The notes under the pieces: generated by a model | Told to the model about the DNA's origin: nothing | The model's database searches: none | The model's input: the letters and a program-made list of their open reading frames with translations, nothing else | Made by a program: the position numbers and the translations under genes | In this document: piece after piece, positions 41,985 through 51,160 of the stretch | Layout of the letters: each line of letters starts with the position of its first letter | Position numbering within the stretch: the first letter of the stretch is position 1 | From: Lentibacillus siamensis | GTDB lineage: Bacteria; Bacillota; Bacilli; Bacillales; Amphibacillaceae | Assembly: GCF_039522605.1 (NCBI RefSeq) | Contig: NZ_BAAADS010000025.1 | Location: forward strand, 537,886 to 601,885 | Length of the DNA stretch: 64,000 bases | Reading direction: 5' to 3'

Positions 41985-44371
41985 GGGTTTATCACTCCTT
42001 CCACCGTAACAGCCGGAACTTCGATTGGACCGTCTGCAGATGAACTTACCTTCAACACAATCTGATTATTATGAAGATATTTTTTGTCTGCCTTTTGGTT
42101 AAATGAAGCCACATTTTGATCTACCGTATCGTAGGAATCATTTTTTGCGTTATACAAAGAAAACGTTAAACCGTTCCGCCGACTTTTAATATTGATACGC
42201 AATTCGTTTAATTGAAATGAACGGTCACTTAATGTTTCCGGAAGATCATACGTTAACAGATATGAACCCGAGCTTGCTTCAAAAAACTGCTCACCTTGTC
42301 TCGTGCCGTTATGATAAATTTGACCCGATTCAACCGAAACCTTTGGCACGTTAATTTCCGATGTAAGTGAACTGGTATCCTTTTCGGGCAATTGAATCGC
42401 TGCCGGTTGCATAAACAGGTGAAGATTATTCTGAACGGTTTCATCCCCGTTTACCGTTACCGGATACAGTGATTCATCCGTAAACCCAATAATCATTGGT
42501 GTATTACGGCTGCTGTCTTTGTAATTTCGAATTGCATTGGATAGAAGCGCGGCCTTCTTTTGTTCATCACTCTGCTGCCCCAGTTGACCGGGGCGACCAA
42601 ATAATTGATAGGCAGCCTGGTTTGTTGGTTTTTGGAAAAACGTCTTATTTTTCACATCGAAATTTACTTTTTTTGTTTCGCCGGCAGCCAACCCGCCAAT
42701 TTTATGATAATCGTTTCCGCTGATCAGATAGATTTCCTGAAAATCATAGTCAAAGTTATTCGTGATTTTGCCGGAAATTTCACCGTTACCATGCGTTAAG
42801 TTTGACGCGAATTGACCATACTTCTTCACAGGATACTCAACTTCCACACTTCGAGGTGACCAAAATTCAACATTCCGGAATTGAACCGTTGCTTTGTTTC
42901 CACTTGCTTCAATCATAGGTAAATCTGAATACGACTGCTGCTGTGACGGTGCACGGAAACGTCTTTCACCAGGAAATGGATCAAACGCATTGTTGACTGA
43001 TAATGTATAGGAGCCGGAACCTTTGGACAACAAAGCGATAGCCCCTTCACCACTGCCCAGCCCCTGTTCATTTACGGAAATCACAGACATCAGATTCGTC
43101 TTCACAGCGCCGCCCCGATCCTTAGCGCCTACTGTATATAATCCAACACTTGAAACAATCGCCAGCACAGGAATGACAATCCAAGCCCACTCCCGTTTAT
43201 CCATCCGCTTTAAAACAAAGTACAGAACAGGGAGTATCACCAGTAAGTAGGCTGCAAATACCAGGACAAGTGTTGAAACGTTAAAATTCGCCAAGCTCTG
43301 AAAAGTTCTGACAATATTCCCTAAATCTTCACCCGGATATACATTTCTGCTATTCATTCCTGGATTTTGACGATTGCCGTCTCCAATTTGCTGCCATAAC
43401 GGATCGTTGCCTTTCCAATCTGCCAGTGCCGGATGGCCAATATCAAAGGTAAATTGGGTAATATCGCCTTTCCCGATATTCTTCTCAACAACTAACGGAA
43501 TGGAGCCGTCTTTATATATGACAGCAGCATCCTTATCGATTTTACCCTTGAACAATTCCAAGTTATTTGCCTGAATCGGCTTTTTATACAGATCTTTAAA
43601 GCCTTGAATTTTTTGGACGGTTTTTTTTCCAGTGATGGTTACCGGCAATATATCTGCAAGTGTGCCAAGCTGCTGCTTTAATCCGGGTTCACTGCCCGTT
43701 GCAATCGATCCGCCATTCCGCACCCAATTTTTTATCGCCTCTTGCTTCTGTTCAGGCAATTCAGCAACCGAATAATCGTTGATAACAAGTAAATCAAGGG
43801 CGTCCAGCCCCCCTGAATCTTCCGGGATATCGCTTGCCTCAAGCGTTATAACTTCCGGATTATTTCCATAAAACGATGTTAATTTTAAGTAATTCAAACT
43901 GTCCGGCCGATCAGAAAGCACGCCAATCACCAGTTTGTTCGGAGGTAAGTATGTTGGGGTCACTTCCAGACTGGTATCAATCGGCACCTCATGACCATCT
44001 TCCCAGTCACCCGCATACAAATGAAATTGCTGGCTATTTTGATTAGGTCTTGGCCCAAACCTATTCATTTCCTGCATCGCCGGTAATGCGAAAGAAATGC
44101 TTTTTGTTGTTCCGGTTGCAATGTCAATAGGTATGACTTTGTTGCCAGCCGGTAAGGTAACGACGAGATCTCCCGTAAATTCTTCTTGTTTGTTCGTAAT
44201 CGTTAATGTGACAGGAAAACCTTCAGACCTCTTCGCTTTTCCGTTTAAACCTGCTTCCACCTTTATTTCCAATCTGTCCTGCTCGTCGGCATGTGCAGTA
44301 TATGTATAATCAATCCCCAAAAGCGTAAAAATCAGCACAAATAGTCCGACGATTATTATGTGTCTTTTCAT
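41981..44371 (-). CDS. Secreted/membrane protein at the head of the MoxR/VWA operon
   Basis: 796 residues from the ATG at 44371, which has AAGGGGGAA just upstream (an ATG 21 bases further up lacks this). A signal peptide ends at about residue 29 (AHA-D). A beta-rich region follows, then LLVINDY and NGGSIATGSEPG near 190-225, resembling a glutamine-amidotransferase-like fold without obvious catalysis. Two membrane segments lie near 365-415, and a long beta-rich part follows. It is the first gene of an eight-gene operon. Family proteins accompany ABC-2 transporters in Bacillaceae; the role is unknown. Confidence 0.78.
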   Translation of the reverse strand: MKRHIIIVGLFVLIFTLLGIDYTYTAHADEQDRLEIKVEAGLNGKAKRSEGFPVTLTITNKQEEFTGDLVVTLPAGNKVIPIDIATGTTKSISFALPAMQEMNRFGPRPNQNSQQFHLYAGDWEDGHEVPIDTSLEVTPTYLPPNKLVIGVLSDRPDSLNYLKLTSFYGNNPEVITLEASDIPEDSGGLDALDLLVINDYSVAELPEQKQEAIKNWVRNGGSIATGSEPGLKQQLGTLADILPVTITGKKTVQKIQGFKDLYKKPIQANNLELFKGKIDKDAAVIYKDGSIPLVVEKNIGKGDITQFTFDIGHPALADWKGNDPLWQQIGDGNRQNPGMNSRNVYPGEDLGNIVRTFQSLANFNVSTLVLVFAAYLLVILPVLYFVLKRMDKREWAWIVIPVLAIVSSVGLYTVGAKDRGGAVKTNLMSVISVNEQGLGSGEGAIALLSKGSGSYTLSVNNAFDPFPGERRFRAPSQQQSYSDLPMIEASGNKATVQFRNVEFWSPRSVEVEYPVKKYGQFASNLTHGNGEISGKITNNFDYDFQEIYLISGNDYHKIGGLAAGETKKVNFDVKNKTFFQKPTNQAAYQLFGRPGQLGQQSDEQKKAALLSNAIRNYKDSSRNTPMIIGFTDESLYPVTVNGDETVQNNLHLFMQPAAIQLPEKDTSSLTSEINVPKVSVESGQIYHNGTRQGEQFFEASSGSYLLTYDLPETLSDRSFQLNELRINIKSRRNGLTFSLYNAKNDSYDTVDQNVASFNQKADKKYLHNNQIVLKVSSSADGPIEVPAVTVEGVINP

Positions 44372-44416
44372 CGTCTTCCCCCTTGCTTCCATGACAATAA
44401 CTCCCTGCTAATTCAA

Positions 44417-44445
44417 ATATTACAAATCTACAAAAATTGTAACAT
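44417..44445. promoter_or_regulatory. Dyad in the promoter region of the MoxR/VWA operon
   Basis: ATATTACAA and TTGTAACAT form a 9-base inverted repeat with an 11-base spacer, 46-74 bases upstream of the first operon gene. It could be an operator. I cannot assign -35/-10 boxes independently of it. Confidence 0.4.
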
Positions 44446-44519
44446 AATCATGGATAACTTTGGGATTTTCCTTGGCTGTTTTTAAAAGGTGGAAACAAAA
44501 ATATCCTGCATACGAAATT

Positions 44520-44630
44520 CCGAATAAAACGCAAAAAGTGCCGAATCATCGACCCTTTTTTCCGAATAAATTTAAAAAGTTCCGAAATAAGTTCCAAACG
44601 TGCCGGATTACAACCCAAATCTGCCGAAAA
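44520..44630. repeat. Six-unit array, core CCGAA every 20-21 bp
   Basis: CCGAA (once CCGGA) occurs at 44520, 44541, 44562, 44582, 44603 and 44624, giving spacings of 21, 21, 20, 21 and 21. The bases between the cores are AT-rich and poorly conserved. It lies directly behind the Uma2 terminator and before the MoxR operon promoter region. No gene is present here. Confidence 0.8.
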
Positions 44631-44650
44631 AATTTTGGGGCAAAAAAATT

Positions 44651-44680
44651 AAACGGAAGAGAGAATTCTCCCTTCCGTTT
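44651..44680 (-). terminator. Terminator of the interrupted Uma2 gene
   Basis: AAACGGAAG and CTTCCGTTT (extended by GAGA/TCTC-type pairs) form a hairpin followed on the minus strand by AATTTTTTTG. Confidence 0.8.
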
Positions 44681-44710
44681 TAAAGTGTGACAGGTATTTC
44701 GTAGTTAAAT

Positions 44711-44794
44711 TTAATCTGAAAAAATGTACGCTAAATCAAGGTGAAAACCATCCAGGAATTTAGATTTAAGTTCCCCTGTCTTTGTCTTCACGTC
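44711..44794 (-). pseudogene. Uma2-family gene, 3' fragment cut off by the transposon
   Basis: The minus strand reads DVKTKTGELKSKFLDGF...LAYIFSD and a TAA at 44711. This is the C-terminal pattern of Uma2 (DUF820) endonuclease-like proteins. Removing 44800-53175 plus one copy of the ATGTT duplication joins it in frame to the fragment at 53176-53362 (…KKYEQH then DVKTKTG…). Confidence 0.8.
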
Positions 44795-44799
44795 ATGTT
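44795..44799. repeat. Target-site duplication, left copy (ATGTT)
   Basis: ATGTT directly before the left inverted repeat is repeated at 53176-53180 directly after the right one. Five bases is the usual Tn3-family duplication. Confidence 0.9.
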
Positions 44800-44857
44800 G
44801 GGGGTACTCCGAGATACGTGTAAAATTAGGACATAGGATGGGAAATGTTCCCATCCA

Positions 44858-47815
44858 TTAATCTAATACCAATCGTCCATCTATTGGATGAGGCGCTAAC
44901 TCTAAGTTAATCGTGTATTCTCCGAACCTTTTAATGTGACTCATTAAATAGGGGCTTAGATGACTAATATCCTCGGCGTATACCTCATAACCTTCCTTCG
45001 ATAAGGAACTTAAAACATTTGTAAGATCTATAACATTGTGAAATATTAAGGCATTGGATACCAGTTCATTGTACTTTATGATTTTTTCTTGCTGTTCCGG
45101 ATCGTTTGTAGCGATAATCCCTTGACCGCCAAATGAAAGCCAATCCGAAAAGCCATGAAAAGCTTCGACTTTGTTCGTCTCGGCTGTAATTTGTTTTCTG
45201 ACATCCATATCAGAGATGTAGAATAATAAGAAAATAGTACGAACCACACGCCCGAGTTCACGAAAGGCTTGATACAGGCGATTTTTACGACTATAATTGC
45301 TAAGCTTCTGGAGAAGAAGAGGCGACGACATTTTCCCAGCCTGGATGGAAAGCACGACTCGCATAAGATCTTGCCAATGTGTTTCGATTAATGGCCAATC
45401 AATGGCATCGCTAAATAACGCATCGATATGCCGGTACGCAATATCTTTCGTAGGGCGATAAAATTTTAAAGCTTTGATGTTCCGAATGCGAGGCATAAGT
45501 TGGATGCCTAATAAATAGCTGAGCGCAAAGACCGGAGTGGATTGCCCCTGCGTATCTGCAAACAGAGTATCCGGTTGAACATCGGACTCGTTCTTTAAAA
45601 GTCCTTCTATAATATAGACGGCTTCCCATACTCCACAAGGAATGAAATGGCTAAATAAAGCGATATAGTTGTCCGAAATATGGTGATAGGCAATTCCTCC
45701 ATATCCCCCATATCGAATATGATTTTCAGCAAGCAAATTATTCTCATACGTATCACGTTGAGTTCCATCTGCTGCAGCTGTCTGACCAGTTCCCCATCGC
45801 TTGGGAAGATCCAAGGTTGCATAAGCATTGATAATATCTTGATTAGCTTTGTCCAATTTTTGCACCGTAACATGGCGTTGATGAACAAAGGAAAGGGTTT
45901 TGGGCGTGATATTTTCTCTCATATGTCGTGCAGCTTGACTAGGACCTAAATTACACCCATGTGTAAATGTATTCAAGATATATCGTTCTTTTGGACGCTC
46001 TAATTTGGGTTCTGAACCCGAAAGAGGGCCAAAGTGACGACTCCAGTTCACCCAATAATCCACATTTCCAAGCATATCTATTACATGATGCTCAGGCATA
46101 TTTTTCTCGATGGAAGTTTCCAGGCGCTTGAATGAAGTACCGGGTTTTTTACGTGGTGGTTTTTTTAAGATGGGCCGACCGTCGTCATTGATAGTTACAA
46201 CGTTCTCTTTTTGAGGGTAAGAATAGTCGACCTCTTTTAATTTTTGGATCATCCATGCTTTTAACTGATTCACAAATCCTTTACCATCCATGGGAAAGCC
46301 CATTTCATGGCAATAATCTTCCAGCATTGGTTGGCATTCGTCCCAACTTAACAATTGGTCTCGATAATCAGCATAGGTTTCTGAACCGTGCACACAAATG
46401 TCCCCGGTCTTTAGTTCCTGGGCGATGTATGAAAAGACACAAACCTCCAAATGCCTGCGATGAATTTTCCACTCACCCCTTTGTTTCACCCGAACCGTTC
46501 GCTTCCATTGTCCCGTCGCAAAGGACAAGTCAACGTGATCGGGCAGCCAATTGGTTTTTCGATGATGGTTCTCCATGATAAAATCTAGGGCTTGCAGGAC
46601 AGAAGTATCTTGACTCGTCGATGTAAGGGTCAGGGTTTCCACCAAACGGAACAGGGTGGAGCGATAAGACCGAAAGAATTTGAGAATAAGTGGCAAGTAG
46701 TTATTGCCATGATACGACGCTACAGCTTCACAGTCATCTAGCAGCATTCGTACATCGCCTCGAGCTTTCAAGACATCTTTGATTTTTTGCCCGGCATCTT
46801 CGACACGACTATCCTCCTCCAAGGCATATAGGACTTCCGTGAATGTTGAAACGAGATGCTCAGTCTTTTCCCGCTGCTGATTGCGGATCCGTTCTAATTC
46901 TTTTTTGCCGGCATTATGGAGATTTCCCATGCGTTTCATAAGCATCATTGCCAGATTATCCCTGGTTTTCATCTGAACATTGTTGATCAACGACAACACA
47001 AGCGTATAACGTTTTGCATCGCTAAAATCTTTTATTTCCTGGACATCTAAGACTTTCGCTTGACCGGCAAAATGTTTGATTTTTACGGGAGGAATCTCTG
47101 CTAAATATTTGTTTGCATCTCCAAATGACAGCAACCAATGGTAGAGATCAATTTGTACTTTAATTTGGGATAGATTAGGTTTCTTGGGTAACTGCTTTAA
47201 GCGATTATATGGACTGTAAAAATGGTTTCCGTCTTTATGTAACAACTGATTGATGTGCTGTCGTTCTTCTTGAGGTAACTGTTCCATGACGTTGTGAAAA
47301 TATTGTTCGTTGATGAGTCGACGAATACGTCGAGCTAAACGGTCCAACGTGCTAAATGCCGGGAGTTCATAAGATTGGTTCACGAGTTCAGCCACCGCCA
47401 CACTCACTAAATCAGCCGGATGGTCCATGGTTTCGGCTGATTGTTGAATCGCATGAATAGCCACGCTCTGTGCCTGTTTTCCATAAGAGCGAACGTTGAT
47501 GTATTCACGGATAAATTGATAATGGCGATAAAGGGTTCGATTGTTTTGATAACCAATCTTTACTTGGTCATCCAAATGAAGGCAGTTTCGAATATGTGTA
47601 ATAATTGTGGATGGAATACCATTCCATTTAGGAAAGTATCCGAGATTTTGAAAGCACTTCAGCAAAACCATAAGGTTCAGGGTTGAAGAGGATCCACGAG
47701 CGATGCTACGAATCCATTTCAATTCCTCTAACGTAGGTGTGTAAACCTTGTCCAATTCGTTTTTACTGAAATTTCGTTTGAATCGTGGGTATGCTGTTCG
47801 ATCGATAGATGACAT
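44858..47815 (-). CDS. tnpA: Tn3-family transposase TnpA
   Basis: 985 residues, ATG at 47815 after AGGGGGA. The N-terminal DUF4158-like region starts RTAYPRFKRNFSKNELDKVYTPT. The catalytic DDE part includes ADGTQ near 665 (first Asp), LFADTQGQSTPVFALSYLLG near 770 (second Asp) and NKVEAFHGFSDWLSFGG near 888 (Glu). Size and arrangement match the Tn4430 TnpA (about 987 residues). It cuts and joins the element ends by replicative transposition, leaving cointegrates for TnpI to resolve. No damage is visible, so it should be active. Confidence 0.96.
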   Translation of the reverse strand: MSSIDRTAYPRFKRNFSKNELDKVYTPTLEELKWIRSIARGSSSTLNLMVLLKCFQNLGYFPKWNGIPSTIITHIRNCLHLDDQVKIGYQNNRTLYRHYQFIREYINVRSYGKQAQSVAIHAIQQSAETMDHPADLVSVAVAELVNQSYELPAFSTLDRLARRIRRLINEQYFHNVMEQLPQEERQHINQLLHKDGNHFYSPYNRLKQLPKKPNLSQIKVQIDLYHWLLSFGDANKYLAEIPPVKIKHFAGQAKVLDVQEIKDFSDAKRYTLVLSLINNVQMKTRDNLAMMLMKRMGNLHNAGKKELERIRNQQREKTEHLVSTFTEVLYALEEDSRVEDAGQKIKDVLKARGDVRMLLDDCEAVASYHGNNYLPLILKFFRSYRSTLFRLVETLTLTSTSQDTSVLQALDFIMENHHRKTNWLPDHVDLSFATGQWKRTVRVKQRGEWKIHRRHLEVCVFSYIAQELKTGDICVHGSETYADYRDQLLSWDECQPMLEDYCHEMGFPMDGKGFVNQLKAWMIQKLKEVDYSYPQKENVVTINDDGRPILKKPPRKKPGTSFKRLETSIEKNMPEHHVIDMLGNVDYWVNWSRHFGPLSGSEPKLERPKERYILNTFTHGCNLGPSQAARHMRENITPKTLSFVHQRHVTVQKLDKANQDIINAYATLDLPKRWGTGQTAAADGTQRDTYENNLLAENHIRYGGYGGIAYHHISDNYIALFSHFIPCGVWEAVYIIEGLLKNESDVQPDTLFADTQGQSTPVFALSYLLGIQLMPRIRNIKALKFYRPTKDIAYRHIDALFSDAIDWPLIETHWQDLMRVVLSIQAGKMSSPLLLQKLSNYSRKNRLYQAFRELGRVVRTIFLLFYISDMDVRKQITAETNKVEAFHGFSDWLSFGGQGIIATNDPEQQEKIIKYNELVSNALIFHNVIDLTNVLSSLSKEGYEVYAEDISHLSPYLMSHIKRFGEYTINLELAPHPIDGRLVLD

Positions 47816-47839
47816 AGAGAATCCCCCTGTTATTAAAAA

Positions 47840-48694
47840 TTATAGCAGTTCCATTTTATTTTTTAATTTTTCCTGATCCGGATTGGTATACAGCAAAGTT
47901 GTATGAACATTGGAATGACCTGCCTGGTTGGCTACCTCATGAATACTAAGTCCTTTTTCAATCCCATTTGAACAAAAGAAATGACGTAATTGATGAGGCG
48001 TCACTGAATTACTAAAATTCTTAAATATGCGATTCACGACCGTCCGATCTAACCTGTCCCGTTTTTTGCTAATGAAGAGATAAGGCGAGTTCTCTGCAGT
48101 CGAGTATTTATCTCGTACTTTTAAGTATTGTCTCAGGGCTAGAATAACCTTACTGTTAAAAAGCACAACCCTTTGTTTGTCTCCTTTTCCATTTCGAATA
48201 ATACATTCACCGGTTTGTAAATTAAAGTCATCTAATTTAACGGCAAGAGTCTCTGAAATACGGAGACCAGTGTAAGCAATAAGGACGACTATGGCATAAT
48301 TTCGCTTGTTACTACTTTCCAACACGTTTTGCAAAAACTGTTTCACTTCAATCTCTGTCACCTTCGTTGGCGAAGCGTAGGAGGTTTGAACCTTTAACAT
48401 GTCTGTTTTGTCAACGACATTATCATCCTGTATATTTGTTTCAATCAGAAAGGAGTTGAATTTGGAAAGACTACTAATCTTACGATTGATAGTTTTTGCA
48501 TTTTGCCTTTTAACATTTTTTAAAAAGCTAACATATTCTAATACATTTTCACGGTACAAGGCCGGACATTCTTTACCATATGAATTGTGAAACCATTGGA
48601 AGTATTGATTCATATCTTGTCTATAACCCCTAATAGTAATTTCGCTTTTTGTATTTTTCTGAAGATACGCTGTAAACTCATTTAGAAAATCCAT
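47840..48694 (-). CDS. tnpI: TnpI-like tyrosine recombinase (cointegrate resolvase)
   Basis: 284 residues from the ATG at 48694, preceded by GGAGGT; longer frames run into the resolution site. Tyrosine-recombinase residues are present: AYTGLRISETL near 156 (Arg), GKGDKQR near 184, HQLRHFFCSNG near 245 (His-x-x-Arg), GHSNVHTTLLYTN near 268-280 (His and the catalytic Tyr). The length equals that of Tn4430 TnpI. It resolves the cointegrate formed by TnpA at the adjacent site. The gene ends 24 bases before tnpA in the same direction. Confidence 0.92.
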   Translation of the reverse strand: MDFLNEFTAYLQKNTKSEITIRGYRQDMNQYFQWFHNSYGKECPALYRENVLEYVSFLKNVKRQNAKTINRKISSLSKFNSFLIETNIQDDNVVDKTDMLKVQTSYASPTKVTEIEVKQFLQNVLESSNKRNYAIVVLIAYTGLRISETLAVKLDDFNLQTGECIIRNGKGDKQRVVLFNSKVILALRQYLKVRDKYSTAENSPYLFISKKRDRLDRTVVNRIFKNFSNSVTPHQLRHFFCSNGIEKGLSIHEVANQAGHSNVHTTLLYTNPDQEKLKNKMELL

Positions 48695-48708
48695 GTGTAT
48701 GACCTCCA

Positions 48709-48822
48709 TAAATTGTGTTGCATTGCAAATCAAATGTTATTCTGTAAATTGTGTTGCATTAACTATATTCATTATAAGGTTTCAAACCATCTAATGCAAC
48801 ACAATTATTATTGTGTTTCAAT
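48709..48822. other. Internal resolution site for TnpI
   Basis: TAAATTGTGTTGCATT occurs directly at 48709-48724 and 48745-48760. An inverted copy, TAATGCAACACAATTA (48792-48807), is paired with ATTGTGTTTCAATG just after it. The last two form a dyad (CAACACAAT / ATTGTGTTT) that would be the recombination core, the first two the accessory direct repeats, as in the IRS of Tn4430. It also overlaps the likely promoters of tnpI and of the cargo sigma gene. Confidence 0.85.
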
Positions 48823-48947
48823 GTTTTGAATGGGTATAATCGAAATTAACAACAGAGCTATTTTTATACGAAGTTCATTAAAAAATGTAATATCCATTTA
48901 AATCTTTTAGAACTGTAATCTCGTCTGAATAAGTGGAGGTGAAAAAG

Positions 48948-49511
48948 GTGACCGAGGATCGGCAACTTATTCACGAAATTATGAACGGAAGCGAAGCAGC
49001 AATGGAGGTACTTACTAGAAGATACTATAAATCAATTTTTTCTTTTGTATACCGTAAAGTGGGTAATAAAGATAGTGCTTATGATTTAACCCAAGATATT
49101 TTTATTAAAATGATTAAAAAGATCGATACTTATTCTAATAAAGGTTCATTTAAAAGCTGGTTATATACTTTGGCCGTCAATCATTGTCGGGATTATTGGA
49201 AAAGTGCTGATTACAAGGTCACCTCGAAGCAATCGGAGTTACCTGATTATTTATCAAACGAACAGAATCAGGTTCCTTATATTTTTGAGAAAAAGGAAAC
49301 GCGGGAACAGGTGAAAGCAGCAGTCGAGGAGCTCCCTGAGTACCAAAAAGAAGTTGTTCTTTTAAAATATTTTCATGATCTTAAAATCAGAGATATTTCC
49401 GAAGTAACCAAGGCAAAGGAATCAACGGTGAAATCCCGGTTGAGACAAGGATTGTCCAAACTTGAGGTTATCATCAGAAGAGGTGAAAAACATGAGCAGA
49501 AGAGGATGTGA
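48948..49511 (+). CDS. ECF-type sigma-70 family factor (transposon cargo)
   Basis: 187 residues from a GTG at 48948, eight bases after GGAGGTG (an earlier GTG at 48933 overlaps that ribosome site). Region 2 is seen in YYKSIFSFVYRKVGNKDSAYDLTQDIFIKM near 25-57. Region 4 is in LPEYQKEVVLLKYF...IRDISEVTKAKESTVKSRLRQGL near 123-165. There is no region 3, as expected for ECF factors. It probably drives its own cargo operon. Its end overlaps the next gene by 20 bases, consistent with a sigma/regulator pair. Confidence 0.9.
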   Translation: MTEDRQLIHEIMNGSEAAMEVLTRRYYKSIFSFVYRKVGNKDSAYDLTQDIFIKMIKKIDTYSNKGSFKSWLYTLAVNHCRDYWKSADYKVTSKQSELPDYLSNEQNQVPYIFEKKETREQVKAAVEELPEYQKEVVLLKYFHDLKIRDISEVTKAKESTVKSRLRQGLSKLEVIIRRGEKHEQKRM

Positions 49512-50307
49512 AAACCAAGATTCATTGGATAAAGAACTGCTGGAGCAGGAACGTCGTTTAGCTGGTTTGTTGGATGAATACGATGTTGAATTTCCAAGTG
49601 ATTTGGAAATGGAGAATACCATTGATGCCATTCGGCCTTACGTTCCGATAAAAAAGAGGAAAACCCTATTATTATATGAGAAGATGATTCCTTTACTGCA
49701 AAGATCCGGTCACGAATTTATTAATATAAGTCTTTTGTTTTGGGTTTCTAACACCTTATTTTATATTGTGGGTCTTCTTGTGATTTTCTTAGAAGGAGTC
49801 AACCCTTATTTGACCGCTATGTTTCTGGCTCCGATCCCATTAATTTTTGGCTTAATCGAAGTATTAAAAAGCCGGAATGAAGGCATGGCCGAACTTGAAA
49901 TGACCATGAAACACTCTTTGCAAGAAATTGTGTTATCCAAAATGGTTATTGTTGGCGGTTTTAATTTGATTTTAAATGTATTATTCACCTTAATCCTACC
50001 ATTATTTACAGATGGAATTTGGCTATGGAAGTTAATTCTTTATTGGATGACACCATTTACAGTAGTTTCGGCCTTTTCATTCCTAATCACCAGTAAACTT
50101 AGAAACAGTTACGCTGCAACGAGTGTCTCTATGGTAATTTGGGTGATTATTTCCTTTGGAGTGATTATTTCTCAACAGACAAATAATTGGCTTGATGATA
50201 TCCATGTTTTTTATTACATTGCATTGAACATATCAGCAGTTACTGTTTTAATAGTACAAATCTACCGATTTAGCAAAAGGAGTGTTTCTTTTGAATTTAA
50301 CAATTGA
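49492..50307 (+). CDS. Membrane protein, possible anti-sigma partner (transposon cargo)
   Basis: 271 residues from the ATG at 49492 (AGAGGTG upstream). A charged cytoplasmic N-terminus of about 60 residues precedes six predicted membrane segments (about 85-107, 112-130, 155-178, 184-203, 213-230, 242-260). No zinc-finger HxxxCxxC anti-sigma motif is present. Overlap with the sigma gene and membrane placement fit an anti-sigma factor or a signal-sensing subunit, but the family is unknown to me. It overlaps the start of the ABC ATPase gene. Confidence 0.7.
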   Translation: MSRRGCENQDSLDKELLEQERRLAGLLDEYDVEFPSDLEMENTIDAIRPYVPIKKRKTLLLYEKMIPLLQRSGHEFINISLLFWVSNTLFYIVGLLVIFLEGVNPYLTAMFLAPIPLIFGLIEVLKSRNEGMAELEMTMKHSLQEIVLSKMVIVGGFNLILNVLFTLILPLFTDGIWLWKLILYWMTPFTVVSAFSFLITSKLRNSYAATSVSMVIWVIISFGVIISQQTNNWLDDIHVFYYIALNISAVTVLIVQIYRFSKRSVSFEFNN

Positions 50308-51160
50308 TCATGTAACGAAAAGATTTGGAAAAAAGACTGCTGTTAATAATTTTAGTGTTGAATTAAATGAGGGCGTGTACGGCATTCTTGGTGCCAATGG
50401 GTCTGGGAAAACTACCTTAATGCGTGTTCTTGCAACGATTTCAAGGCCCACTTCTGGCACTATCCAACTTGACGGAGAAGATATATTTCAACTCGATCAT
50501 GAGTACCGCGAACTACTTGGTTATGTACCGCAACACATTGGTCTTTATAAAAACTTTACAGCGGAAAAGCTTCTAATGTATATTGCGTCATTAAAGGGCT
50601 TGGAAAGGGAACAAGCCAAAAAAAAAGTGCCAGAGTTATTGGAACTGGTTGGTTTAAAAGATCACCGTAGTGAAAAGGTCGGTAAGTTTTCCGGAGGAAT
50701 GAAACAACGGGTGGGTATTGCACAGGCTTTGTTAAATGATCCAAAGATTTTAATTGTGGATGAACCAACTGCTGGGCTTGATCCAAAGGAACGAATTCGC
50801 TTTCGTAATCTGATGTCAGCAATTGCATCTAACCGGATTGTGCTATTATCTACCCACATTGTGTCGGACCTTGATTATATTGCGAAAGAAATCATCATCA
50901 TGAAGCAAGGGGAATTGGTTGCAAAGAACAATCCTCAAAATTTATTGAAGCCGATTGATGAAAAGGTTTGGCTTGTCACAGTATCTGATGAAGAAATAAC
51001 AAAGTATCAAAATCAGTACAAAATGGGGAATGTGGTTAGAAGAGGGAACGGGATTGAAATTCGTCTAATCTCTGATGAAAAGCCCGCAGAAGATGCCATA
51101 CATCAAAACCCAAATCTGGAAGACCTTTATTTGTTTTACTTTGATGAGGAGGCCACTTAA
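50291..51160 (+). CDS. ABC transporter ATP-binding protein (transposon cargo)
   Basis: 289 residues. I favour the TTG at 50291, eight bases after AAAGGAG. Walker A is GANGSGKTT near 35, signature FSGGMKQRV near 134, Walker B ILIVDEPTAGLDPKER near 153, and the H-loop is STHIVSD. The ATPase belongs to the drug/peptide exporter group with a short C-terminal domain. It shares one base with the permease gene (TAATG). The set of ECF factor, membrane protein and ABC exporter resembles immunity or resistance modules against antimicrobial peptides; that role is inference. Confidence 0.92.
   Translation: MNLTIDHVTKRFGKKTAVNNFSVELNEGVYGILGANGSGKTTLMRVLATISRPTSGTIQLDGEDIFQLDHEYRELLGYVPQHIGLYKNFTAEKLLMYIASLKGLEREQAKKKVPELLELVGLKDHRSEKVGKFSGGMKQRVGIAQALLNDPKILIVDEPTAGLDPKERIRFRNLMSAIASNRIVLLSTHIVSDLDYIAKEIIIMKQGELVAKNNPQNLLKPIDEKVWLVTVSDEEITKYQNQYKMGNVVRRGNGIEIRLISDEKPAEDAIHQNPNLEDLYLFYFDEEAT

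Noticed and set aside
44460..44690. Plus-strand open frame through the CCGAA array
   Set aside because: There is no ribosome site, one 20-base spacing breaks the register of the repeats, and the composition is very Lys/Asn-rich noise.
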